Positions 23,613 through 35,400 of a stretch of 64,000 nucleotides of DNA are shown piece after piece. The notes under the pieces are model-generated. The model was not told the DNA's origin and made no database searches. It was given only the letters and a program-made list of their open reading frames with translations. The stretch is from Purpureocillium takamizusanense. Lineage: Eukaryota > Ascomycota > Sordariomycetes > Hypocreales > Ophiocordycipitaceae. Within the stretch, counting starts at the first letter, position 1. Each line of letters opens with the position of its first letter. The stretch covers positions 310,001 to 374,000 of the forward strand of contig NC_063078.1 of NCBI RefSeq assembly GCF_022605165.1, read 5' to 3'. Made by a program: the position numbers and the translations under genes.

Positions 23613-25107
23613 TCATCGGGGCACCGTCCGATACCGAAATGCCAAGTCGCTTGGTATCGACGTCTCCTCGACGGGTATGTAGGAGTTGAGCCTCTCAATC
23701 GCCTGCGAGTGCTTCGCCTTGATCATGTCGCGCATCATAATGTTCGTCCGCAGATCCAGCCCGAGCTTGTGACCGCGTCGCAAAAAGTAGCCGTTGAGAT
23801 ACTCAACATCTGTGGGCAACCCGTGCTCGATCCTCCGCACGAGCTGGCTGGGCTGCGCGCGCTTCGCCATGATGCGACTGTGCAGCAGCCTCTTGATCCC
23901 GCGGCCGTGGACGTAGCTCTGCAGCACCGAGGACCCCTCCACCTCGGGCATGTTCTCCACTACCTGAACAATCTCAGAAAGGAGGCTGTGCATCATCCTC
24001 TGAGCTGCTGGGTTCTGAAGTAAGCCCTGGTATGGCATTTCCAGTAACACGCAGACCGGCTCGACGACCGAGTCGAAAATGACCGACGGAAGCTTGAAGC
24101 GCAACCACTGGTCGTATGTCGTCAGAGACGAGTGAAGATCCGTGGCCTCCTGGAGTGTTTGTATGAAATTAGACCGCGTCTCCGTCTTGTGCGGTTCTTG
24201 GCGCGCCTGCTTCCCTTTGTGCGGCGAGAGTTCCGCGAGCGTGAATCTCGTCTCGCCGTTCTTGAGCTGCTTGACCGAGTCATATGTCCGATTGAATGCC
24301 AGGCGATGGCTCATATGGCCGAGCAAGAAGCTCGGGCCCGTCTCTGCACCCTCGAAGATTTTGCGCCGCACGTCCTCCAGAACGCCGAGCCCGTCATTCA
24401 TTAAACACACCGTCGTGTTCTCATCGACTCGATGCTTGACCGCTTCGAGAGCGTCTGCTGCCTCGTGGCCCTTTCCAGTCACCACGAGCTGATCAATATG
24501 TGAGTCGTCCTCTTGTGCCAGTATTCGTGGAACTGCCATATTCGCTTCGACCTTGACAGATCGCCGGCTGCCGGGCTTGGCCCTCTGGATGTTGCGGTAT
24601 TTCGACGAGGTATTTCGCCACCCCAGCATCTCGACAGAGTCGTAGACGCCTGAGAGAGCGTGCGCGATAAACTTGGATCGCTCGTCCTCGCCCAGGATGT
24701 GAATCTTGTGCACGGTCGGGGCCTTTGCGGCTTCAGCTGGTAACAAGACAGAAGGCACGTAGAATTGCGGAGAGGGCCGTGGCTTCACGATGGCCGGCTC
24801 GGGCTGCAGCGCGCTGGACCATGGATGACGTATGGGCAACGCCGCCTCGTCCGCGGCCACCCGGTCGCGGGATGTGTGTCTGTCGGAGCTGGACGCGACG
24901 GTCCCGTAGCGCCGCCTCGTGGCCACCCGGCCGGCGCGCAGGCTATCTCGACTCCATCGTGGCCGTGTCTGAAGTATTCGTGCGGATAACCGCAAGCGAC
25001 TGGGATCCGCCACCTTGACGGTCGTGGTGGTGTTCGGCGCAACAAGTGCAAAGGGGGCGTCGGACTTCGAGGGTCGGTGGCGCTCACGACTGCCGGAGTG
25101 CGCGCAT
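23613..25107 (-). CDS. mitochondrial ketopantoate-reductase-like protein (Cbs2-like)
   Basis: The C-terminal two thirds resemble the ketopantoate reductase (PanE/ApbA) fold family to which yeast Cbs2, a mitochondrial cytochrome b translational activator, belongs. The main open frame (to 24999) has no in-frame ATG upstream. I therefore propose a 20-base first exon, ATG at 25107, with donor GTGAGC at 25087 and acceptor ending at 25000; this keeps frame and yields MRALRQS joined to RLRLSARILQ, a convincing mitochondrial presequence. The model is 468 residues. The expected GxGxxG nucleotide loop is replaced by ILGEDERSKF, suggesting loss of NADPH binding and a non-enzymatic role. The branch site of the proposed intron is weak, so the first exon is the least certain part. 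Confidence 0.72.
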
Positions 25108-25698
25108 CAGGGCACGTAGCAGACAGCGACGTCTCACTTGCAGAGCGTAAGAAGATATGACACCGAAAGGGAGATTGGCCGTTCGGACAAAACCGCAGGT
25201 GTGTGGCAACGTAATGGGCGACGTAAATGATGATGCTCTCGAATCTGCACAAGCAGCCGCCACTCACTTTTCCGTCTCCTGGGAAAACTCGGCGTCACGT
25301 GGGCGCGACTCTGGGTTGCGCGGGTCGAGCCGGCCCCACTCCATTGGTAAAGGCCGTCTCCCCATTCGCACAAACGACGCAACTCACACGCCTTGCGAGG
25401 TGACTCAGGCGACGCATACGAAGCGAAGTACGTAGGCGCGACGCGGACCGCAGCAAATACGATGGCAATACGGCCTCACTATGGGATGAACATGACACCG
25501 CGGGCTCAGGTGGCCATTACTTGCACAACGTCGGGTTTCGATGTGTGCCGACGTCCGAAAAGTGACTGGTGACCGCCGCCTGGGCTGAGTTGGCCGACAA
25601 CTTGCGAACATTTTAAGCCGAAGCGCTTCACACTCTCCTCAGCATTCGAATAATCATCAATCGGAGAGTCTAGTCATATCACGCTCGTGAAGCCAAAC
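25108..25698. promoter_or_regulatory. divergent promoter region, Cbs2-like gene / FAD monooxygenase
   Basis: A 591 bp head-to-head spacer. No gene or clear TATA box. Short ATG-starting frames on the minus strand near 25345 could be an alternative upstream exon of the Cbs2-like gene. Confidence 0.4.
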
Positions 25699-27262
25699 AT
25701 GAAGATTGCCATCATTGGCGCGGGCATCTCGGGGTGCACGGCATACCTATTGCTCAAGAAACATCTCCCCAAACCCCTTGATGCAGACGATCACTCCATT
25801 ACCATCTATGAAGCCTACGATACGAACCAGGACACCACTCACGTCGAACGTGGACAGGGCCCTACTCACTCCTCCACGCTCGTCGTCGGCGGAGGGCTAG
25901 GCGTTGGGGCCAATGGACTCAACGTCATCAAGCGCCTGGACGAGAATCTCCTGCGTGACATTGTCAGAGGCGGCTATGTCGTTTCGACCATGATCATGAA
26001 GAGCAAGACTGGCACCGTGCTGGCCAGGGTCCAGCCGTCAGGCGACTCGGAATCCGACGAAGTCGCGCAGCGAAACATGCACATGGTGTCTAGCAGCCGC
26101 CACTCTCTCTGGAAATGCCTGCGCGTGCGCATCCCGGACGAGGCCATCGTCAACAGGCGGATCTCCGCCGTCGTCGCCAATCCAAGCGGACAGAATACGG
26201 TAAGCTTCGCAGACGGGGGCCCGTCGGTCGAGGCGGATCTCGTCATCGGCGCCGACGGCTTGAAGAGCACTGCAAAGCGTGCCTTGTTCCCCGAGGCCCA
26301 GGAAGATCCGTTTCCGCCTCATTACGAGTGAGTCGTGCACCACACAGGCCTGTTCGCGTGATTGTCCTCTCAGTGCGTTGTCTGACGAAAAGCAGGGGCC
26401 TCGTCGGCGTGGGGGGCTTCATTCCGGCCGCCCAAGTTCGAGAACACGTCGAGCGAGGGTCCATGAACTTTGTGTTTGGGGGCAACGGGTTCTTTGGATA
26501 TTTCTTCTCAGAAAGCACAGACGACTCGCCCCATCGCGATTCACCATACCACGTCTCGGAGCCGAGCGACAGGCTCGCCTGGTGGTCCACCTACACCGCG
26601 GCAGAAGCCCCCACGCCGGGCACGCTGGACGGGCCCGCCGTCACCGCGCAGCTCCGGGCTCGTCTCCAGAGCTGGAAGGATCCCGTCATCCAGACGGTTC
26701 TGCAGTCGCTCACGGTGGAGAACATGTATCCCACGTGGACCGTCCCGCCGCTGCCGACATGGGAGCGAGACGGCGTCGTGCTCGTCGGCGACGCCGCTCA
26801 TGCCCTGCCGCCGACATCGGGCCAAGGCTCCTCGCAGGCCCTTGAGGACGTGGAAGCATTCACGCTACTTCTCAGCCACCATCTTCGCGAGGCGTACACG
26901 GCTGGGAAGCCTGGCACGTTGGAGAAGAAAGAGGTGATCAAATCGGCTGCCAAGCAGTACATGGAGCTTCGCCTGCCTCGCGTAACGCAAATGCTGAAGG
27001 ACTCGAGATCCAGGCAAGACTCCAAACGCGACAAAGGAATCATCGAAGAATACATCATGTACGTCTTCATGTGGACAATGGGTAAGTTGCATTACACCCT
27101 GAGGTGGGCGCCGTCTCGCCGCACCAGACCCGGCATTTCACGGCACAGCAGGGCTGACGTCGGGCAGGATGCTTCCCGGGAGTGATGGCCAAATACATGA
27201 ACAAGGCTTTTACCTATGATGTTGCAGAGGAGGTCAAAAAGATCCTTGGCAAGGGCAATTGA
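25699..27262 (+). CDS. FAD-dependent monooxygenase (PHBH fold)
   Basis: Flavoprotein aromatic/polyketide hydroxylase-type monooxygenase using FAD and NAD(P)H. The 469-residue model has introns 26328-26395 and 27082-27167. The Rossmann motif is IIGAGISGCTAYLLLKK at the very N-terminus; the DG motif is VIGADGLKST; the GD motif is VLVGDAAHALPPTSGQGSS. A short C-terminal exon ends KKILGKGN. The protein lacks a signal peptide, and its substrate cannot be read from sequence. A second, intronless monooxygenase and a Zn2Cys6 regulator lie 4-9 kb downstream, suggesting a small catabolic or tailoring group. Confidence 0.9.
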
Positions 27263-30200
27263 CCACGCAACGTACGCCGCAAGGACTGGTACGGACTACG
27301 GACCCCTGCAGAGTGGGAACGTAGGTTTCTGGGCATGAAGAAAGTCGGTTCGACATCGTACTATCAGCATGGTGTATAATTACATGTTCGGGCCGCTCCG
27401 AGGCCATGGTTCCCAGCTCCCAAAATAGACTAATTCTCCAGCGCGATATGTATCCTCATGCAGTAGTATGTACTTTGCGCCATCTGCCGACGAAGTGGCT
27501 GGTCGTTGTAGCCATGTAACAATCAATAGCCAGGACTCGACGTTGGACCGCATTCTTGCAAGCCGGCAGAGGTCGTCAGGTATATCTGCATGCGTTTTGC
27601 GTCTGGCAAAGCGGAGCTTTCCTGACTACTACATCAACTCGCGACGGGGGCAACATTGTCACGTTACTTTACACATGCTTGGCACAATTCTATATTTGCG
27701 ATCAACAAAAGCTTATTATTCAGACGAGATGCGCCTTGGACCCTCGCTTCGTTGTCACAGCTTACGAGATCGCTTGCCAAGATTGAAGACGTAAAGCCAT
27801 GCTGAGATGGTTTTGGGCATGACGCCTGCGGGCCAGGGGAACCCGGTACTCGTGCAGTCAGTAGGGTTTGAGATGCGCTGATGGCATCGGCACAATCGCG
27901 CCGTCTTGGCATCACCGCCTCTGAGCCCGAATGGCGTGTAGGAGGTGACTGGGGCCTTTGCTTGCGAGACTCAAGGCCAGTATACAAGGATGCAGGGAGG
28001 TTGGAAATGAGCCGGCCGCAACGGAATTCTCTGCCGTGGTCACCACCAAGGCCACTGCGGACCGAGAGCTGACACTTGACAAGACCCGACTACTGGTTGC
28101 CAAGGCCGCAGTCATGCGAGACGCCGACTTCCTTGACGCAGCGACTACGGGTCTGCTGCGGTGGTAGTTGTTGATGGTGTTTACGTCCCTTTTGTCTGGT
28201 CAACATGTACAAGTCGCTTGCGTACGCACCCTGAGAGATTTGTGGTTTGACGAGTGATGATCGTCACCAGCGTGGAAATGCCGAGGCAGGCGACTTGCAT
28301 GTGTTTGGTGACGACGGCGCGTGCTGGAGGTACGTCGCCTTCATATACCGTCGTGTCGGTGAGAAGAGAAAAAAAGCCGACTGGTCCAAGCAAATTCGGA
28401 GGCTTGATGCCAATGGAGTCCGTGCAGACACTTGCGTGCACATCATCAACGGCCTCGGCAACTCGCTCCTCCTACTAGCGCAGCCCAGCGAATCCTTCGA
28501 GCTAGGGCAGCCGTGGGATGCAACGCCATGAGAAGAGGAGAGAGCGAAGGTTTCGCAGAGATGCGTAATAATTGGCGAACACCCGATGCCGCGTCTGGTC
28601 CGTTCGGTCAGCAACCTACGGGGAGTGCTCGTCACGTATCGCATGCAGATGACCGCGGGCTTGGCTTCGTGCAGTGTCTCGGACGACATCCGCTGAACAT
28701 GGCGGCATGGGGAGCGGTGGATGGAGGCAAGCGAGACTGGCAGGCCCGCAACTGAAAGTATGGTAGAGTATGTTTTATTGGAGTATCTGGGCTGTTTGTC
28801 GCATGACACGGGTAAAGTGATGGCCTGTCGTGGAGCTTATACCTCGTATACAGTACTCGTATATGGAGTGCCTTTCTTTTAGCGGTAAGCGCGATGATGG
28901 TTCTTTAACGAGACACTGCCGCTGCAGTTCTCTAAGACGTCGCTGGCCCGCACCAGATTAAAGAAAGAAACCTCGGCCTGTCGAGGACTACGAGTGTCGT
29001 GGGCCCCCTTTGCTGCAGAGGGCCGTGGCGCGAGGCCTGGCAGCCAAGCCCAGTAATAAATGAAATGCACAAGAATGAAGTTCGGTGTGGAAGTAGAACC
29101 CAGGCAGGAGAAGCCCTTCGAATGCACCTTCCAGCAGGCCACGGTCTTGAACTGGATCCGGGCCCTAACCCAAGTAGCTACCTTAAGTATAGTATACATA
29201 TCTCAGGTTACCAAACAGTGGTTATCTGCACACAAACGCGATCAGGTACAAAGTATTGGATACTTCGCATATGCAAGGTACTGATGAGGCATCGTATCCC
29301 ACGAAATCTTCCCGACATCCCCCACCCCGGGAGGCGCCGACCACAGACCTTCGATCTACTACTCCACCACTTCCAATGCCCACCTCGCGGGATCAACACC
29401 ACCGTGTGATATGTCACAGCGCGACGTCACAAGTTGGACATGTCCGCACTTGACGCGCATGGTCTAGCTTGGGAAGCCAACGTCAGTTGAAAAGGAGACC
29501 GGGGAGACAATCTCGCCGCATCACCACCATGGCGACTACGACACTTGCTACAGCGCACGCGATGCTCTGGTTTCATCGGCACACCCCGAACAGTGACTGG
29601 TGCGTGGTTCGCTCTGTCTGTTCCCTCAACTAGTAGCTGACGGGTGGAGACGACAGCTACCCCCCCTTGCCCCCGTCAACGGAGCCCCGTCAACGCGTCA
29701 ACGGGGAGTCAGACCTCCCCACGACGGTGTAACCTTGCGTTCACATTGTATACACCCTCTTCGAAACGCATAGTTGACGCCACGCATCGCCTTGCCAGGC
29801 AAAGACGACAACGATGCCACCTTGTCGCGTGGGGTTTCACTGTTTCGCATCTTTAGCCGTGCTTGGATTAGCTTGTTGCCCGCGGTCTCTCTTCTTCCAT
29901 CGCCAGGCTCATGCGACTGCCACTGACTGTCTATCGGACATGGCTTATGGATACGCTGTCGGGAAAGGGACAAGGCAATGACACGGACCTGGCAAGGTTT
30001 CCTGACTTGGTTATTTGGGCTCCGCTGGACGCATGGCGTGAACCAAGATATCACGACGCTCTCAGATCGATGGGGCCACAAGCCTCCGTCCCGAGTCCCG
30101 ACACTGGGGTTCCAACCCAGCCGCCACCAGGTCGACAGGCGCTCCTCGACAGAGACGCAGATGCCGTCTGTCACTTCCGACCCTGGACGTGTGCTTTGTT

Positions 30201-31370
30201 CTCAGAGAGGTGCAGGCGTCCGAGCGCTCAATGTTGCTTCTCATAGGCCGAACTCGAGGATGGCGCCAGACTTTCCGGAGCCTGACCCGTAGACTCGGGT
30301 ACGGAACAGCGGCGGCGACCTTGGCGCTTGACGCCAAATAACGTGATCACTGATGATGGAGAATGGGGGCGCGCTCTTTGTGGGACCTACCCTTGTTCAC
30401 TGCCGGTCGATCATCGCGCCTGCTTCGCGGTCATGCGGTGACAGACCCCCAGCTGCGTCCGTAGGCTACGGTGGAGGCGATGGATACCCGACTTAACATT
30501 GAAGCGAGATAAGTTGGCCGGTCAGGCCAAAGCACTTGGCACAACATACTTCGTAGGTGCACAGGATTCGGCCATAATCACGTCAGAAGGCCGGCGCAAG
30601 TGGGAATGGGAGCCAAGCCGGCCGCCGGGGACTCGGTATCTTCTGACCGTCCGAGGCGGCAACCGAGGTACTGGTCGACGGCCGGCCGCGAGCCCCGGTC
30701 GGTCGATTGAGTTGACGACGACTCCGTACGCACCTAAAAGGTACCTACAGAGAGTCCGGCCCGTCTGAGCTCAAGGTGGCGTTCGCCGAGGCCTCTCTGA
30801 TAACATCCCAAGCATTTGAGATGGCCGGGGCTTGTGGCCTCAAACGAACCGGGCGTAATCATCACCTGCGGACCGCTTCTGCGACAGCGCTAGTCCATTT
30901 CGCTTCTACTGGTCCCGACTGCCGGGCCTCCGCTCCGGACCTTGTCAGCAGCGAACACCCTTGGAGGCTCAGATCGAGATGGGGGTGTGATGGACCGAAC
31001 AGGCCGCTCTAGTGCTGCTAATTCCACTCGACGTCTTAGGCCGCCCCACCGAGCTGTTCTCGACGTGGAGAGTAGACGCTCTTGAGACTTGCTCCGTGTC
31101 TCTTGGGGCCGATGGGAGAGAACCCAATTGGCCGGGTTTCGCGGACATTGCTGGGCATTTGTGGCTCGGAAAGTAACGACGCCTCCACGACTAACGGGTG
31201 ACACGACCGAGACGTATGTATGCGTTCGGCCTACCCATCGGCCTAGCCGCCACCACGGCTCCGGCGCCTCGTCTTCGCCCTCTTATTGCTGTGATGAGCC
31301 CGACCAACAATATCTCACCTCTCTTTACGTCCTGCCTACTCATGAGCTCGACTAGAGCCGTCTCGTAAAC
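27263..31370. other. 4.1 kb stretch without a recognisable gene
   Basis: Open frames up to about 95 codons occur (for example 28247-28531, + strand) but start with non-ATG codons and show no motif or splice pattern. A short GTCAACG-rich segment lies at 29671-29707. It separates the monooxygenase from the Zn2Cys6 gene and is a candidate for diverged repeats. Confidence 0.4.
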
Positions 31371-33391
31371 ATGGTATACGGCGGGAAACCCTCAAAGGGC
31401 TGCCAGATGTGCAGGGTCCGCAGAATCAAGGTGCGCAGTGGTGAATATCGGATCTGGTCGAGACGCAACCAGACTGACTGAAGCAGTGCGACGAAACGCG
31501 ACCGACATGCAAGCAATGCGCTAGGGCGCGCAGGACGTGTCCAGGTTACCGTGAAGCCGAGAGCGTAGGAGACTCATCCCGAAGCCGAACGGGTGAGGCG
31601 GCAGACCGACAACCTCCGGCATCGCGGACAAGCTCGAGGCCTCTGGCGTCCAAGACGCAAAAAGGGCAATCAGATTTCTCGTCAGAAAGCGAATATTCAA
31701 CGACGCCTGTTATCATGAACGAGGAGGCCATCCAAGGCTTGCTGCAGCTGCCGGTGGAAGACTTGGCATCGTGCCACTTCATCGCCAACTACGTACTCAT
31801 TCCGCGCCAGCACATACTGAGCACGCGCGGCTTTCTCGAATTCCTACTCCCGCTGCTGAAGAGCGGCGCACGAATCCCCCATTTTAAGCATGCCTTTGAC
31901 GCGTGTGCGCTCGCGTCGCTCAACAACCGTGTGGGGAATGGTAACGAGTTTGACAAGCAGGCTCTGGGATCATACACGAAGGCTCTGGCAGCGACTTTTG
32001 CCGCTTTGAAGGACCCGGAACTGGTGAAGAAGGATGAGACGCTGGCCGCGATTTTACTGCTCGGACTGTTCGAGAACATCTCCGCGAAAAGCCTCGGCAT
32101 GATGGCCTGGAGCTCCCACATCGAAGGGGCCGTCCAGCTCGTCAAGGCGCGAGGGCCGGCACAACTCTCCACAAAGACTGGCATGGACCTCTTTGTCGCT
32201 GTGCGAACACAAATGGTAGGCTTTCTGCAGATGCGGAGCTCCTATTTTGGCTGACATGTAGCGCCACAGATCATTCACTCGCTCAGTACTGGCAAGGGAC
32301 CGTCACTGGACGTGAACTGGTGGGTTGACGACAACCCAAACAGCGAGTACGGCGTGCAGTTCCTGCGCCTCAGCAGCCGGACGAGCGAGCTGAAGAACGA
32401 GACGAACCATTTGCTGGCAACGGTCCACAAGACGCCGGAAAACACGGAGCGCATGAAGAAGGCCATGGAGAAGTGCCAAGATTTGGACAAGGAGATTGTC
32501 GAATGGCTGGAGGAGTTGCCCGAGAGCTTTCGGTGGAAGACGGTGGCGTGGGAGGACTACAACCCGAAATGCGACTACTCCAAAGCCGAGGCGTTCCCGG
32601 GCCGCATCGACATGTATGCGGACCTCTGGGTTGTCAACCTGTGGAACGTGATGAGATGCATGCGCATCGTCTTGGCATCGTTGATAGTACGCTTCACGGC
32701 ATGGACCATCTCTCCAGCGGATTATCGGACGACTCCCGAATATGCAGCCGGCGCCCGAGTCTGTGTAGAGGCCATCGCAGACATCATCGCGTCCGTGCCG
32801 TACCAGCTGGGCTGGTTCGCGAAGCACCAGGACCTCCGAGAACGCGCTCAACTGTCTGGCTTCGCCTGCGGTGAGGATGACGCAGAGAAGGGTCTTGCCG
32901 GCTACTTTTTACTGTGGCCCTTGACGTGCATCCAAGGACAGGACTGCCTAACTGATGCGCAGAGAATATGGGTCAAGGGGAGACTCAAGTGCATTGGCAA
33001 CCAGGTTGGCGTTCGATACGGAAACATGCTCTCGCAGGTATGACTATCCTTGGCTAACAAGCGACGATGCGCTTACTGATATGCTCTCCCGCAGCTCAAC
33101 GTACGGATGCCGTCAATGCTTATTCTTAGAGATCGCCTTGTGAACAACCCGCACAACACGCCTCCCGCGGACATGGCGAGCTTCCTCGCCAACCAAGCGG
33201 CCGTTGCCAAGGCTACTCCGAGCGCGCCCCCGGGCCCGACCCGGAGGCCGCCATCGCCCGACGGACAGAGCAAGCAGGAAGCAGCACTCAAGAGGGTGAT
33301 TAAGCGTCAGACGGAAGAGCTGAAGAAGAAGGCGGTGGACACATCAGCGACAGTGGACGAATGGACAGTCAAGACCTGGCTGCAGCTTTGA
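31371..33391 (+). CDS. Zn(II)2Cys6 transcription factor
   Basis: Fungal binuclear-zinc-cluster regulator of 617 residues. The cluster is split by an intron directly before its third cysteine. Exon 1 (31371-31430) encodes CQMCRVRRIK, and exon 2 resumes with CDETRPTCKQCARARRTC followed by PGY. The combined spacing is the canonical C-X2-C-X6-C-X5-C-X2-C-X6-C. Introns are 31431-31486, 32216-32269 and 33038-33094, all phase 0. The middle region (about residues 80-480) has the helical, Leu-rich character of the fungal-specific regulatory domain, with no strict fungal_trans motif visible. The C-terminus is Lys/Glu-rich. It lies between two FAD monooxygenases transcribed in the same direction, so it may regulate them; this is inference. 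Confidence 0.92.
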
Positions 33392-34098
33392 GTCAAGCAT
33401 ACGCAAGCGTGTGAGGTTGAGTCAACTTCTGTATAGCTGTGTGGTAGCGTCTGCAAGATCTTGCGTCACACGTGGAAACGGCGTTGCGTTTCGTTTCCAG
33501 GGCCTTCCAACACGACCCAACGGATGGCCGCAACGAGGCAGTACAAGTCGGAGTGCTCGTGTCACCCGTTCGATGCTGTAATGTCGGCTGTCGCGGCCCG
33601 CTCGCTTTCGGAGAAGGGCAAGAGTCCGTCCCGCGGTCACGGGCAATTCAAAGTCTCACTGCCTGCAGGTGTCGTACGAGCCGCGTGAAGGCGCAGGGGC
33701 GAGCTGAGTGAGGTGGTACAACCATGGGCTGGGACGCAGAGATGACGCACGAAAAATTGCTACCAACCGCGTCACCATGTTTGCCTCCAGGCCGGTTCCC
33801 CTGACAGGGCATATGAAAGAGGACGGTCCGTGCAGTGCCATACCTAACTTACACAGTCGACAGATTGGGAGACCATGGCGGGCAGTCTTGGGTGTCGCGG
33901 AGGGGCGGGCGGCCTCAGGCGCGGGAGTGACGAGCCAACAAGACAAGAACCCCATAAAGGCTGCGGGCTTGTAAGTCGAGCTGGCCGGCACCATGATTAT
34001 TTATTTTGGGATTCTGTCCCGGCAAACCTCTCAACTCTCGCCCGCACCACCTTTCCGCCCTTGTAATCCAACATCACATCACACCACGCCTTGGCGCC
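33392..34098. other. 0.7 kb spacer upstream of the second monooxygenase
   Basis: No gene is seen. A CATAAAGG element at 33953-33960, about 145 bases before the ATG at 34099, is a possible TATA box. Confidence 0.4.
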
Positions 34099-35400
34099 AT
34101 GGCGCAAACGACGCCACCACCCAGGGCGACGGTTCCTCTGAGGATCCTCATTGTCGGCGCGGGCGTCGCCGGCCCCGCGACCGCATTCTGGCTCTCGCGG
34201 CTGGGACACGACTGCACCATCGTCGAGCGCTATCCCGGCCTTCGCGTCAACGGTTTGCAAATCGACGTGCACGATGCGGGCGCAGAGGCGGCCGATCGCA
34301 TGGGCGTCCTGAGCGAGATTCGGCGCCGCCGCGTCGAGGAAGAGGGGACCAAGTTCGTCGACGTCGAGGACCGCGTGCAGGCCGTGTTTGGGCGCCACGA
34401 CGGCAAGAAGCAGGCACTAACGAGCGAATATGAGATTATGCGCGGCGACCTGTGCAAGCTGCTCTACGAGAGAACGGAGGAGAAAGTAAAGTACAGGTTC
34501 GGCGTGTCCGTCGACGACTTTCAGAACGGCACAGACGGTGTCACGGTTACACTATCCGACGGCACGGTCGAGAGGTACGACCTACTCGTTGGAGCCGACG
34601 GACAGGGCTCTCGGGTGCGCAGGATGATGCTGCACCAAAAGGCGGAAGCCTCGTACAGACGCCTCAACGCCTTCTGCTGCTACTTCACCATGCCGCGCCG
34701 GCCCGAGGACAAGGACAACATGGCGACGATTTGCCACGTGCCGGGCCAGCGATTCATCATGACGCGGTGGCACACGCAGGCACGGGGCCAGACATATCTC
34801 TTCGCCATGAGCCACACCGAGGAGCTACGCGAAGCCCTCAAGAAGGACGTGGAGACGGAGAGGCAAGCCTTCACGCGGGCATTCGCCGACGCGGGATGGA
34901 AGGTGCCGCGGCTCCTCGAGGACATGCAGACGGCCGAGGACTTTTACGGCCAGGAGCTGGTGCAGGTGGTATGTCCAAACTGGTCGCTCGGCCGGGTCGT
35001 GCTGGTGGGCGACGCCGGGTACGCGCCATCGCCGTTTACGGGCATGGGCACCAGCCTCGCCTTCATCGGAGCCTACGTGCTGGCGGGCGAGATCGCGAGC
35101 CACCCAGGAGACCTGCCCGCGGCCTTTGCGGGCTACGACAAGACGCTGCGGCCGATGGTGGAGAAGACGCAGAAGCTGCCGCCCGGCTTCCCGGGGGCGG
35201 CCTTCCAGGAGACGGGGCTCAAGGTCGGGGTGCTGCACTGGACGGTGTGGCTGCTCAGCGGCATGTTTCAGCTGGCGCTGATGCTGAGGCTCCCCGAGGC
35301 CATGTCGGCGATTGGCAAGTGGTTCCCGGGCAAGGCGTGGGCGCTGCCCGTGTACGACGAGCTGGAGGCGGTGCGGCCCAAGAACCCGTACCCGATATGA
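34099..35400 (+). CDS. FAD-dependent monooxygenase (PgaE/TetX-like)
   Basis: Intronless 433-residue flavoprotein of the PHBH-fold family. The first ATG in the long frame is at 34099. Motifs: IVGAGVAGPATAFWLSRLG (FAD ADP-binding), LLVGADGQGSRVRRMM (DG motif) and VVLVGDAGYAPSPFTGMG (GD motif, in the xAPSPFTGxGTS form typical of tetracycline- and anthrone-modifying relatives). The segment after residue 385 is hydrophobic (WTVWLLSGMFQLALMLRL) and could associate with membrane. Lack of introns, in contrast to the first monooxygenase, is compatible with separate ancestry or transfer but does not prove it. Confidence 0.92.
   Translation: MAQTTPPPRATVPLRILIVGAGVAGPATAFWLSRLGHDCTIVERYPGLRVNGLQIDVHDAGAEAADRMGVLSEIRRRRVEEEGTKFVDVEDRVQAVFGRHDGKKQALTSEYEIMRGDLCKLLYERTEEKVKYRFGVSVDDFQNGTDGVTVTLSDGTVERYDLLVGADGQGSRVRRMMLHQKAEASYRRLNAFCCYFTMPRRPEDKDNMATICHVPGQRFIMTRWHTQARGQTYLFAMSHTEELREALKKDVETERQAFTRAFADAGWKVPRLLEDMQTAEDFYGQELVQVVCPNWSLGRVVLVGDAGYAPSPFTGMGTSLAFIGAYVLAGEIASHPGDLPAAFAGYDKTLRPMVEKTQKLPPGFPGAAFQETGLKVGVLHWTVWLLSGMFQLALMLRLPEAMSAIGKWFPGKAWALPVYDELEAVRPKNPYPI

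Noticed and set aside
28247..28531. Plus-strand frame of 95 codons
   Set aside because: Non-ATG start and no splice, promoter or motif evidence.
25699..35400. Classical secondary-metabolite cluster
   Set aside because: No PKS, NRPS, terpene synthase, prenyltransferase or transporter core gene lies in or next to the group.
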